DNA from: an uncultured Sphingomonadales bacterium
Lineage (GTDB): Bacteria > Pseudomonadota > Alphaproteobacteria > Sphingomonadales > Sphingomonadaceae
Assembly (NCBI GenBank): GCA_903911985.1
Contig: CAIWFP010000043.1
Span: forward strand, 1 to 36,226
DNA length: 36,226 bases
Direction: 5' to 3'
Shown in pieces: positions 16,969-25,059 of the stretch (position 1 is its first letter; each line of letters starts with the position of its first letter). The position numbers were made by a program, and so were the translations under genes. Under the pieces are notes generated by a model. It was not told the origin of the DNA and did not search any database. It was given only the letters and a program-made list of their open reading frames with translations.

Positions 16969-17886
16969 ATGGCCAAAATCAATCTGAAGCTGCTGCGCGC
17001 ATTCGAGGCGGTTGCCCGCAACCGGTCGTTCACCGCGGCTGCCGGTGAGTTGCAGCGATCACAGGCGACCATCAGCAGCCAGGTCAGTGTGCTGGAACAA
17101 CAGTTGGGCGTGCCTTTGGTCGAACGGACATCGCGGCGGGTATCGCCAACCACTGCCGGCGCGGATCTGGCCGGCCTGCTTGCGCAGGCATTCACATTGA
17201 TTGATGATGGCATCGCTGCGGCGCGCAGCCATGCGGATGATCGGCGCAGGCGGATCGTGGTCGCCTGTGTGCCATCGTTGTCGGGCGTGCTGATGCCCGG
17301 CTTGCTGGCCGCTTATCGCACCAAAGACACGACGACGCGGATCGATCTGGAAGAGCTGACATCGACCGAGATTGTCGCCGCGCTGCTGGCTGATCGGGTC
17401 GATTTTGGCATCGGACCCTGCGCCACGCCGCTGCCCGCCGGCATTGCCTTTGCCGCTGCCATCGAAGAACCACTGCATGTACTGCTGTCGGCGCAGCATG
17501 TGCCGGCCGGGGCGACCGCAATGCCGTTCGCAAAGCTGGTGTCGCTGCCGCTGATTACCTTGTCAGGTTCGGTGCTGCTGCAGCGTGAACTGGAACAGGC
17601 GGCGGCGGCGCGCGGATTGCGGTTAAGCTCCCACAGCGAAGTGCGCCATGTGCAGACCGCGATCGGCATGGTTCAGGCCGGCGTTGGTGCGGCGGTGGTA
17701 CCACGGCTTGCCCTGCCCGCCAGTTTGAGCGCGGGACTGGTTGCGCTGCCGGTCAGCGATCCGGCAATGCTGCGCACGATCGGTATCATCACCCGCCATG
17801 GCACGCCGCTGCGATCGGCGGCGGCGCGTCTCGCCCGCTATGTTCGCAGTGCGCTTGCCGCAAAAAGCATGATCCCGCCGGCATGA
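16969..17886 (+). CDS. LysR-family transcriptional regulator 1
   Basis: A 305-residue regulator with the N-terminal winged helix-turn-helix (INLKLLRAFEAVARNRSFTAAAGELQRSQATISSQVSVLE, written here only as residues 4-43 of the protein; key part SFTAAAGELQRSQATIS) and a periplasmic-binding-like effector domain (IVVACVPSLSGVLMPGLLA and VDFGIGPCATP). It lies inside unit A, 12 bp after the monooxygenase gene, so it is probably co-transcribed with the genes it controls. Resemblance to the second LysR protein in both domains (CVPS near the domain start, FGIGP, QAGVGAAVVPR versus QAGLGVAILPR) indicates common descent. Its operator may be the ATTGAT-N11-ATCAAT box; that link is inferred. Confidence 0.93.
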   Translation: MAKINLKLLRAFEAVARNRSFTAAAGELQRSQATISSQVSVLEQQLGVPLVERTSRRVSPTTAGADLAGLLAQAFTLIDDGIAAARSHADDRRRRIVVACVPSLSGVLMPGLLAAYRTKDTTTRIDLEELTSTEIVAALLADRVDFGIGPCATPLPAGIAFAAAIEEPLHVLLSAQHVPAGATAMPFAKLVSLPLITLSGSVLLQRELEQAAAARGLRLSSHSEVRHVQTAIGMVQAGVGAAVVPRLALPASLSAGLVALPVSDPAMLRTIGIITRHGTPLRSAAARLARYVRSALAAKSMIPPA

Positions 17887-17915
17887 CCGGCATGCCCGTG
17901 ACCAAAGGACCCGCC

Positions 17916-18755
17916 ATGACCCACCGCCCCCGCCGCAGCGCGCTTTATCTGCCCGCATCCAACGCCAAAGCGATTGCCAAGGCGCGCACGCTGCCCTGCG
18001 ATGTCGTGATTCTTGATCTGGAGGATGCCGTCGCGCCCGATGCCAAGGCCATGGCGCGCGATCAGGCGGTGGCCGCCGTGAACGAAGGCGGTTTCGGGCC
18101 GCGCGAGATTGTAGTGCGGGTCAACGCGCTGGACACCGAATGGGGTGCGGACGATCTGGCGGCGCTGCATCTCTGCAGCCCCGATGCGGTGCTGGTGCCC
18201 AAGGTCATGCACGCGGGTGATGTTGATCACTATGCCCGGCACATGGCCGCAACGACGCCGATCTGGGCGATGATCGAAACCACCGCTTCACTGTTTCGGC
18301 TGGATACGATCGCCGGTGCTGAGCGGCTGACCGCGCTGGTGATGGGCACCAACGATCTGGCCAAGGAAACGGGCGCGCAACCGGGGCGCGATCGCCTGCC
18401 CTTTGTCGGCGCGCTGGGCCTGGCGGTGGTGGCGGCACGATTGCACGGCCGGGTGATTCTCGATGGCGTGTTCAACGGGATCGACGATGATGAAGGGTTC
18501 AGCGCGCAGGCGCGGCAGGCGGTTGAATTCGGCTTTGATGGCAAGACGCTGATCCATCCGCGCCAGATTGATCCATGCAATGCCGCGTTTCTGCCCGATG
18601 CGGCCGAACTGGCCTGGTCGCGGCAGATTATCGAAGCGTTTGATCGCCCTGAAAACCAGCAAAAGGGGGCGATCCGGGTCGATGGCAAAATGGTCGAACG
18701 GCTGCACCTGCACCAGGCGCACCGGGTGATTGCCGCAGCACTCCAGCCGGGGTGA
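17916..18755 (+). CDS. HpcH/HpaI aldolase / citrate-lyase-beta-like CoA-ester lyase 2
   Basis: A shorter paralogue (279 residues) of the CoA-ester lyase family. It shows RSALYLPASN at the start, the LDLEDAVAPDAK motif near 33-44, VVRVNALDTEWG, DAVLVPKVMHAGDV, WAMIETTASL, MGTNDLAKETG and GFDGKTLIHPRQI. ATG 17916 is used because AAAGGA precedes it and the family typically begins just before RSxLYVPA; ATG 17883, overlapping the LysR stop, is in frame but adds 11 atypical residues. It ends unit A and is read convergently with the GST gene. It differs enough from lyase 1 (shorter lid region, different central motifs) to suggest a different CoA ester. Confidence 0.9.
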   Translation: MTHRPRRSALYLPASNAKAIAKARTLPCDVVILDLEDAVAPDAKAMARDQAVAAVNEGGFGPREIVVRVNALDTEWGADDLAALHLCSPDAVLVPKVMHAGDVDHYARHMAATTPIWAMIETTASLFRLDTIAGAERLTALVMGTNDLAKETGAQPGRDRLPFVGALGLAVVAARLHGRVILDGVFNGIDDDEGFSAQARQAVEFGFDGKTLIHPRQIDPCNAAFLPDAAELAWSRQIIEAFDRPENQQKGAIRVDGKMVERLHLHQAHRVIAAALQPG

Positions 18756-18779
18756 GTGGACTGGCTGCGGCGCTGCGGA

Positions 18780-19451
18780 TCAGACGATCTTTTCGACCAG
18801 ATCGAACATGCGCGGGCCGGTCGCGTGCACCGATGGTCGGTCGCGGTGGTGCGCTTCAAACCGCACCAGATTGGGATAGAGCGTGGTCCATGGCGCGATG
18901 GCAGGATCGAATTGCTGCCACGCGGGGATCATCTGCGCCTCTGCCATCGTGTCCAGCGCGCCCAGCATGGCAATGACCGCGATATCGGCAAGGCCAAAGC
19001 GATCCCCCACCATGTATTCGAGGGTGCCGGCGCGCCGGTCGAGATCGGCCAGCCCGCCCCTGACCTTGCGCAGCTGGCGCCGGGTCCATTCGGCGCTGAT
19101 CACATCGCGCTGCATTTCCCAGAACAGCAGCACAAGCGCATCGACCACGCCTTCGGCAATGACATGCACCAGCCGCGCGGTCATCGCCAGATCGGGGTCG
19201 GCGGGCAGCATCGAGACTTGCGGGTATCTGTATTCCAGCCAATCCATCAGATAGGTCGATTCGAACACCGGATCGCCGTCGTCAGGGATCAGAATCGGCA
19301 GTTGTTCCAGCGGGTTATAGCGCGGTGTTAAAGTGTCTGCATGCCACGGCACTTCGTTCTGAACAACGAAGTCCACCCCCTTTTCGATCATCGCGATCCG
19401 CACTTTGCGTGCAAACGGGCTAGGGGTCGCGCTGATCAGGGTCAGGGTCAT
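18780..19451 (-). CDS. Glutathione S-transferase
   Basis: Soluble glutathione transferases conjugate glutathione to electrophiles or act as thiol isomerases and lyases. The 223-residue protein has the N-terminal thioredoxin-like fold with SPFARKVRIAMIEKG (a likely catalytic Ser near residue 11), the cis-Pro region LPILIPDDG and the glutathione-contacting ES pair in VFESTYLMDWLE, then an all-helical C-terminal domain with GDRFGLADIAVIAML. ATG 19451 is chosen because it starts exactly at the first strand; upstream in-frame sequence is atypical. It lies 75 bp downstream of receptor 2 and behind a hairpin. In a catabolic cluster it may detoxify an epoxide or other electrophilic intermediate; that is inference. 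Confidence 0.92.
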   Translation of the reverse strand: MTLTLISATPSPFARKVRIAMIEKGVDFVVQNEVPWHADTLTPRYNPLEQLPILIPDDGDPVFESTYLMDWLEYRYPQVSMLPADPDLAMTARLVHVIAEGVVDALVLLFWEMQRDVISAEWTRRQLRKVRGGLADLDRRAGTLEYMVGDRFGLADIAVIAMLGALDTMAEAQMIPAWQQFDPAIAPWTTLYPNLVRFEAHHRDRPSVHATGPRMFDLVEKIV

Positions 19452-19482
19452 GTCGCCTCCGGTTGTTCGGGATCGGTCTACC

Positions 19483-19516
19483 GTGGCCCGATACCCGCAG
19501 GCGGGCATCGGGCCAC
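19483..19516 (-). terminator. Hairpin between receptor 2 and GST
   Basis: A perfect 10-bp stem (19483-19492 with 19507-19516) surrounds a smaller CCCGC/GCGGG stem. It lies just past the receptor stop, so it could end or dampen transcription into the GST gene. No U-run follows on the minus strand. Confidence 0.5.
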
Positions 19517-19525
19517 TGCCAGTCA

Positions 19526-21952
19526 CTACATGGTAAAGCCGACGGTCAGGCCATAGGTGGCGGGCTTGCCAGCATAGCGGGCAGAGACATCGGATGTCGT
19601 GACAACGTTGGTCCAGTAATAAGTGTTGAGCAGGTTCTTTGCCCAGACCATTACCCTCCATCGCCCGTCCGGTCCTTCGTAGCCAATCCGGCCATCGACT
19701 GTGGCATAGGCCTTGGTCACAAACGGATTGATGAGGCCCGGCAGGATGCGGGTGGTCGGCGCGGGGGCTACAGTGATCGAGCTGCCCCCGGGGACGGTAT
19801 CCGATTTGGAATGCCCGTTGACGCTGACGCCAATAAAGGGCGCGCCACCGTTTTCAAGGCGGTGACGGTATTCCGCATTGATGCCATAATTCCAGCGCGG
19901 CGCGAACGGCAGGGCCTGGCCAGCAAAATTGCGGTTTGCCCCAATATAATCGACGCCGTTGTAGGTATCGATTTTCGCTTCGAGATAGGTCAGCGAGCCG
20001 CTGAGCGTCAGGTCGGGCGAGGCCTTGACCACCACATCGCCTTCAACGCCGAACACGTGGCTTTTGGGGATGTTGCGCAGCACGTCGAGCACACCGAACA
20101 CCGGGTCAACCGCCTTGGTCAGTACCTGCTTGTCGGCATATTTGTAATAAAACACCGCGCTGTTGAACTGAACCTTGCGGTCCATCAGGCTGGCCTTCAC
20201 ACCGCCTTCATAAGCGGTGACCGCCTCTTGCGTCACCGGCGTGTATTGTGATGTTGTCGCCGCCGCCAGAATGGGGAAGCTGCCCGCCTTGTACCCGCGT
20301 GACACGTTGATATAAAGCAACGCTTCCGGATTGAGCCTGTAATCGAGGCCAGCGCGCCACGACACGTTGCTTTGTGACAAAGTCTGTTTGACTTCATCGC
20401 GGTTGGGCACGTTCTGCGCGTTCAGCGGGTAACAGCGCCCCGCGACCGGGCCTGTCGAACCGATCGGGGTAAAGGTGGTGGTGCCGAGCACCCCGCCCAG
20501 AATGTTGAACAGCGTGGCCAGCCGGCCGTCGCCCGCATCAACTGCGCAGATTGTCGCGGCATCCCTGGTGTTGGTATAACGAATCGCCCCCTTCAGCGTC
20601 AGTTCCGGGGTCAGATCGTATTCGCCATTGGCAAAGAACGCATAGTTGCGGATCGATTGGCGGTTGAGCGCCACCGCCTGGAAAAAGTTGTTCAGCGGCG
20701 CGCTGTTGTTGGAATCGTTTAAAAAGGCCAGCCACTGCAATTCGCTGGTCGTGCTCTTTTCCAGATTGGCACCCAGCACCCAGCGAAATGCCGACTTGGC
20801 GATGTTGGACAGACGTAGTTCCTGGTTGAACGAGGTGATCCGCCCGTTGTCTTCCTGAAGGTCCGAGATCAGCAGCGCCGACCCGTCGTTGTCAGAGGTC
20901 TGCTTCTGGTCAAAGTGGTCATACGATGTCAGCGAGGTCAGCTGGATATCGCTGGCCACATTGATGTCGGCGCGGAACGCGATCTGGTAGAATTTGCGAT
21001 CGCTGCGCGGGGTATTGATGCCGGTAGCCCAATCGGCCGCCCGTGCGTTACCGGATGTGAACGGCACCAGCAGCTCTTCAGGGCGCACCGTTGACGGGGT
21101 CTGCGGTTGCAGCAGGATGAATTGCGCCGCCTGGGGCTGCGACGTGTCGTGCCAGCCGTTGACGTTCAGTGCCACATGCACTGCACTGCCCAGATCGCCA
21201 TCGATCAGAAAGCGGCCCGCGAGATAGCTTTGTTTGCCATTGCGGTCGGTCGGGCGGGTGTCGCTGATCTGCCAGCCATCCGAATTGAGCCCGGTGACCG
21301 CGACCCGCGCACGGAAGGAATTGCTGAGCGGACCACTGATATAGGCATTGCCTTCAACCTGGTTGAACCGGCCAAAGCTGACATCGCCGCCGGCTGCAAA
21401 GACCTTGGTCGGCTTAGCCGCGATGTAGTTGATCGCACCACCGGTAGAGTTCTGCCCGAACAGCGTGCCCTGTGGGCCTTTGAGCACTTCGATGCGTTCA
21501 AGGTCATAAGCAGAATGGCTGGCCAGCACCGGAAACGGCAACGGCGCCTGATCGACATAGACACTGACCGCGGGATAGACGCCCAGCGAGCTTTCGTTGA
21601 AGCCGACGCCGCGCAAGGTCAGGATCGGTGTGTTGTTGACGCTGGGGGCAAAGGCCAGCCCGGGCACGACTGCGGCAACATCCTGCAGCGAGGTGATCTT
21701 GCGCTCGTTAAGGTCTTTGCCCGACAGCACCGACACGGTCAGGCCGACCTTGTTCAGCCGTTCCTCACGCTTGTTGGCGGTGACGATGATTTCGCCAGGC
21801 TGGTTGTTGCTGTCCGCGTCGGCAGCGGGTTTGGGCGCCGCTGCGGCCGGGGACGCCGTTTGCGCGACTGCCGTTGAGGCGACGCACAGTGCAGTGGCAA
21901 GGCCAAGTAACCCGCCAGAGCTTCGAACATCCCGCAAGATGGATTTTGTCAT
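19526..21952 (-). CDS. TonB-dependent outer-membrane receptor, island copy 2
   Basis: An 808-residue outer-membrane transporter, paralogous to the receptor at 10560-13025. ATG 21952 is preferred since GGGAGAG lies just upstream and a signal peptide follows (LLGLATALCVASTAVAQ, cleavage after AVA). A TonB-box-like EIIVTAN precedes the plug, which contains VPGLAFAPSV, TPILTLRGVGF, YVDQAPLPFP and LKGPQGTLFGQNSTGGAIN. The barrel retains the same landmarks (DGWQIS, NGKQSYLAGRF, NVSRGYKAGSFP) as copy 1. Differences cluster in the extracellular loop regions, where ligand specificity would lie. It faces divergently from unit C and is likely controlled from the shared intergenic region. Confidence 0.9.
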   Translation of the reverse strand: MTKSILRDVRSSGGLLGLATALCVASTAVAQTASPAAAAPKPAADADSNNQPGEIIVTANKREERLNKVGLTVSVLSGKDLNERKITSLQDVAAVVPGLAFAPSVNNTPILTLRGVGFNESSLGVYPAVSVYVDQAPLPFPVLASHSAYDLERIEVLKGPQGTLFGQNSTGGAINYIAAKPTKVFAAGGDVSFGRFNQVEGNAYISGPLSNSFRARVAVTGLNSDGWQISDTRPTDRNGKQSYLAGRFLIDGDLGSAVHVALNVNGWHDTSQPQAAQFILLQPQTPSTVRPEELLVPFTSGNARAADWATGINTPRSDRKFYQIAFRADINVASDIQLTSLTSYDHFDQKQTSDNDGSALLISDLQEDNGRITSFNQELRLSNIAKSAFRWVLGANLEKSTTSELQWLAFLNDSNNSAPLNNFFQAVALNRQSIRNYAFFANGEYDLTPELTLKGAIRYTNTRDAATICAVDAGDGRLATLFNILGGVLGTTTFTPIGSTGPVAGRCYPLNAQNVPNRDEVKQTLSQSNVSWRAGLDYRLNPEALLYINVSRGYKAGSFPILAAATTSQYTPVTQEAVTAYEGGVKASLMDRKVQFNSAVFYYKYADKQVLTKAVDPVFGVLDVLRNIPKSHVFGVEGDVVVKASPDLTLSGSLTYLEAKIDTYNGVDYIGANRNFAGQALPFAPRWNYGINAEYRHRLENGGAPFIGVSVNGHSKSDTVPGGSSITVAPAPTTRILPGLINPFVTKAYATVDGRIGYEGPDGRWRVMVWAKNLLNTYYWTNVVTTSDVSARYAGKPATYGLTVGFTM

Positions 21953-22289
21953 GATTTTGCTCTCCCATTCGGGCCAGACCCGACTTTTCGTCGGGAACGC
22001 CACCGTTTCCCCATTTTTTCCGACGCTAACGGCCCCCATAAATCTATCAAGCGCGATTATCTGAAGAATTGATTGGAAAAAGGGATTTATCGTTGGGCGG
22101 GGAATGCGGTCGATGGCGGCACTTTGGCGCGGCCGGAACCGGCATGGCCGATTATGTTGCTAATTGAATTAATCATTGAGATAAATCTACTTGCCCGCGT
22201 AACGTGCGCTTCTTAAGTTTTTGCATCGGGCCAAGCCGCTTGCTGTGCCCCAGTGCGCCACATCCACTCTTTCGCCTCGGAACGTCTCG
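21953..22289. other. Divergent intergenic region between receptor 2 and unit C
   Basis: This 337-bp region holds no gene I can support. It has an AT-rich part with AATTGAT at 22067-22073, and TTGAT-N11-A from 22069 fits a weak T-N11-A box. A second AT-rich stretch (22150-22195) contains TAATTGAATTAATCATTGA, a near match to the same motif. Promoters for the receptor and the aldehyde dehydrogenase must be here. The 22010-22030 segment ends in a short T-run without a strong stem. Confidence 0.5.
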
Positions 22290-23774
22290 ATGAAAAATTA
22301 TGGCAATTACATCGACGGGCAATGGGTGCCACCGGTCAGCGGTCTGCATATCGAGACCGAAAATCCTTTTACGCGAAAGACCTGGGCCACGATTGCGCGC
22401 AGCGGACCAGAGGATGTGGAGCGTGCGGTCGCGGCCGCATCGGCCGCGTTCGAACAGGGCCCGTGGAGCAGGATGAGCGCGTCGGCCCGGGGCAAATTGC
22501 TGTGGCGGATGGGCGATCTGCTTGAGGCTAATGTGGAACGGCTCGCGCTGATGGAGACCAGCGACAATGGCCGCACATTGTCCGATATGCGCGGCATTGT
22601 GCGCGCGCTGGCAGACAATTTCCGCTATTTCGCCGGGCTGGCCGACAAAGTCGAAGGCGCGGTGCCGCCGATCGAAAAGGCGGACTATTTCAATTACACC
22701 CGCCACGAACCCTATGGCGTGGTGGCCGCGATCACCCCATGGAACAGCCCGCTGTTGCTGGTGGTGTGGAAACTGGCGCCGGGCCTTGCGGCCGGCTGCA
22801 CATTTGTCATCAAACCACACGAAGTTGCCTCGGTCGGCACGCTGGAACTGGCCGCACTGTTTGGCGAGGCCGGCTTTCCCGATGGCGTTGTCAATGTCGT
22901 TACCGGCACCGGTGCGGAAGTGGGTGAGGCGCTGGTATCGCACCCGAAGGTGCGCAAGATCGCCTTTACCGGCGGCGATGTTGCCGGGCGCGCGATTTAC
23001 CAGTCCGCTGCGCGCGATTTCAAACCAGTCACATTGGAGCTTGGCGGCAAATCACCCAACATCGTGTTTGACGATGCCAATCTGGATAACGCCGCCAAGG
23101 GCAGCGTGCTGGGCATGTTCAACACATCGGGTCAGGCCTGCATCGCCTGTTCGCGCGTGCTGGTACAGGACAGCATTTACGACGCCTTTATCGAAAAGCT
23201 GATCGCGCACACGGCCGTGGCGCGGTTGGGTGATCCGACCGACCCGGCAACCGAAATGGGGCCGATGGGTTGCCGCCAGCATTTCGACAAAGTGATGGGC
23301 TATCTCGACATTGCCCGCGACGAAGGTGCGACAGTGCTGCTGGGCGGAACCGCGGCACGGCGTCCCGGGCTGGAAGGCGGCTATTTCGTCGAACCCACCA
23401 TCCTGGGCGATGTCAGCAACACCATGCGCGTGGCGCGTGAGGAGATCTTTGGCCCGATCATGGCCGTGATCCGTTTCAAGGATGAAGCAGACGCCATCGC
23501 CATCGCCAATGACAGCGATTACGGGCTGGGTGCGGGCGTGTGGACCGAAAACATGCGCCGCGCCATCCGCGTCGCGCATCAGCTGGCAGCCGGGTCGGTC
23601 TATGTCAATTCCTACCGCGTGGTCAGCTATATGTCGCCGTTTGGCGGATACAAGAGCAGCGGGCTGGGCCGCGAAAACGGCGTCGAGGCCATCCGCGAAT
23701 ATCTGCAGACCAAAAGCGTGTGGTTTTCATTGAACGAAACGGCGCCACCCCCGTTTGGCAAGCCTTACGGCTGA
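22290..23774 (+). CDS. NAD(P)-dependent aldehyde dehydrogenase
   Basis: Oxidises an aldehyde to its carboxylate. The 494-residue protein shows every family landmark: AAITPWNSPLLL with the oxyanion-hole Asn152, VIKPHE with cofactor-contact Lys175, IAFTGGDVAGR, the general-base Glu250 in LELGGKSP, and the nucleophilic Cys284 in SGQACIACSR, then EEIFGPIMAVIRF and SPFGGYKSSGLGRENG. ATG 22290 matches the conserved NYIDGQWV beginning; the in-frame ATG at 22221 adds 23 unlikely residues. It opens unit C. In a lactone/ring-opening path an ALDH oxidises the terminal aldehyde of the opened chain, which fits the neighbouring oxygenase genes. Confidence 0.95.
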   Translation: MKNYGNYIDGQWVPPVSGLHIETENPFTRKTWATIARSGPEDVERAVAAASAAFEQGPWSRMSASARGKLLWRMGDLLEANVERLALMETSDNGRTLSDMRGIVRALADNFRYFAGLADKVEGAVPPIEKADYFNYTRHEPYGVVAAITPWNSPLLLVVWKLAPGLAAGCTFVIKPHEVASVGTLELAALFGEAGFPDGVVNVVTGTGAEVGEALVSHPKVRKIAFTGGDVAGRAIYQSAARDFKPVTLELGGKSPNIVFDDANLDNAAKGSVLGMFNTSGQACIACSRVLVQDSIYDAFIEKLIAHTAVARLGDPTDPATEMGPMGCRQHFDKVMGYLDIARDEGATVLLGGTAARRPGLEGGYFVEPTILGDVSNTMRVAREEIFGPIMAVIRFKDEADAIAIANDSDYGLGAGVWTENMRRAIRVAHQLAAGSVYVNSYRVVSYMSPFGGYKSSGLGRENGVEAIREYLQTKSVWFSLNETAPPPFGKPYG

Positions 23775-23820
23775 GTACCCGCGGGGCGTCGACGATAAAA
23801 ATCATGTGGGAGAGTGTGAA

Positions 23821-25059
23821 ATGACAGAGTCTGCTGCAGTTCGGCATCCTCCGCGTCCAAGGATCAGGTTCGGTGTGTTCATGCCACCGATGCATCCGAC
23901 CAACGAAGACCCGACACTCGCGATCCACCGCGATTTTGAACTGATGGAGTTGCTCGACGACCTTGATTATCACGAGGCGTGGATTGGCGAACATCATTCC
24001 GGCGGCTGGGAAATTCACGGCAGCCCGGAACTGTTCATAGCCGCTGCTGCGCAGCGCACGCGCAACATCCGCTTTGGCACCGGGGTGGTGTCGACGCCTT
24101 ATCACCATCCCTATATGGTGGCGGAACGCATCCGCAATCTGGATCATATCACGCGTGGCCGGCTGATGTTTGGCATGGGCCCGGGATCGCTGCCATCCGA
24201 TGCGCATATGCTGGGCGTCGACACGGCCAAGGTGCGCGATCTGCTGGAGGAATCGATCGATCCGATCGCGCGGTTGCTGAACGGCGAGACGGTCACCCAG
24301 AAAAGCGACTGGTTCACGCTGCAGGACGCCCGGCTGCATTTTCTGTCGTACAAGGAAGATGGCGTCGAAATGGCGGTCGCCAGCCAGGTTTCGCCGACTG
24401 GTGCGCGGCTTGCCGGCAAATACGGCATGGGGCTGCTCTCGCTGGGCGCGACCTCGATCGCGGGGTTCAATGCGCTGGCGTCCAATTGGGCGATCGCCGA
24501 GGAATCTGCGCGCGATCATGGCAAGACAATGAACCGCGCCGGCTGGCGGCTGGTCGGACCAATGCACATCGCCGAAACCCGCGAACAGGCGCGCAAGGAT
24601 GTCGAATGGGGGTTCCACCGCTGGGTCGATTATTACCGCCATGTCGCCACCCTGCCGCTGGCGCCTGATGGCGTCGATCCGATCCAGGCGATGGTCGATT
24701 CGGGCTTTGCCGTCGTCGGTACGCCAGAAGATGCGGTCGAACAGATCGAACGGCTGATCGAGGTTTCGGGCGGTTTCGGCGCGTTTCTGCATCTGTCCGG
24801 CAATTGGGCGGATACCGCGCCAACCAAACGGTCCTATGAACTGTTCGCGCGGTACGTTGCCCCCATGATCAATCGCGTCAACGTCAACCGCGTTGAATCC
24901 GAGGCATTTTTGCGCGCCAACCATGGGCAGTTCGCGGCCGCGATGAAATCGGCGGTGGGTGCCAAGATCGACCAGTACATGGCCGAAAAGGGCCAGGACA
25001 ATGTCGCGCCGGTGTTCCAGGAGGTGTTTTCGAAAATCCATCCCGAGGCAGCAGAATGA
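23821..25059 (+). CDS. LimB-like flavin-dependent monooxygenase (luciferase-like superfamily)
   Basis: A 412-residue member of the bacterial-luciferase superfamily, which uses reduced flavin and oxygen. Overall form (RFGVFMPPMHPTNEDPTLAIHRDFELMELLDDLDYHEAWIGEHHSGG region, residues about 16-61) and RIRNLDHITRGRLMFGMGPGSLPSDAHMLG recall limonene 1,2-monooxygenase (LimB) and related terpene and alkanal oxygenases; this similarity is from memory of the family, not a search. The C-terminal VVGTPEDAVEQIERLIEVSGGFGAFL is typical of the fold. It begins 46 bp after the ALDH with GGGAGAG upstream, and its stop overlaps the next ATG as ATGA, so it is translationally coupled to the Baeyer-Villiger-type gene. 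The substrate is not established. Confidence 0.9.
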   Translation: MTESAAVRHPPRPRIRFGVFMPPMHPTNEDPTLAIHRDFELMELLDDLDYHEAWIGEHHSGGWEIHGSPELFIAAAAQRTRNIRFGTGVVSTPYHHPYMVAERIRNLDHITRGRLMFGMGPGSLPSDAHMLGVDTAKVRDLLEESIDPIARLLNGETVTQKSDWFTLQDARLHFLSYKEDGVEMAVASQVSPTGARLAGKYGMGLLSLGATSIAGFNALASNWAIAEESARDHGKTMNRAGWRLVGPMHIAETREQARKDVEWGFHRWVDYYRHVATLPLAPDGVDPIQAMVDSGFAVVGTPEDAVEQIERLIEVSGGFGAFLHLSGNWADTAPTKRSYELFARYVAPMINRVNVNRVESEAFLRANHGQFAAAMKSAVGAKIDQYMAEKGQDNVAPVFQEVFSKIHPEAAE

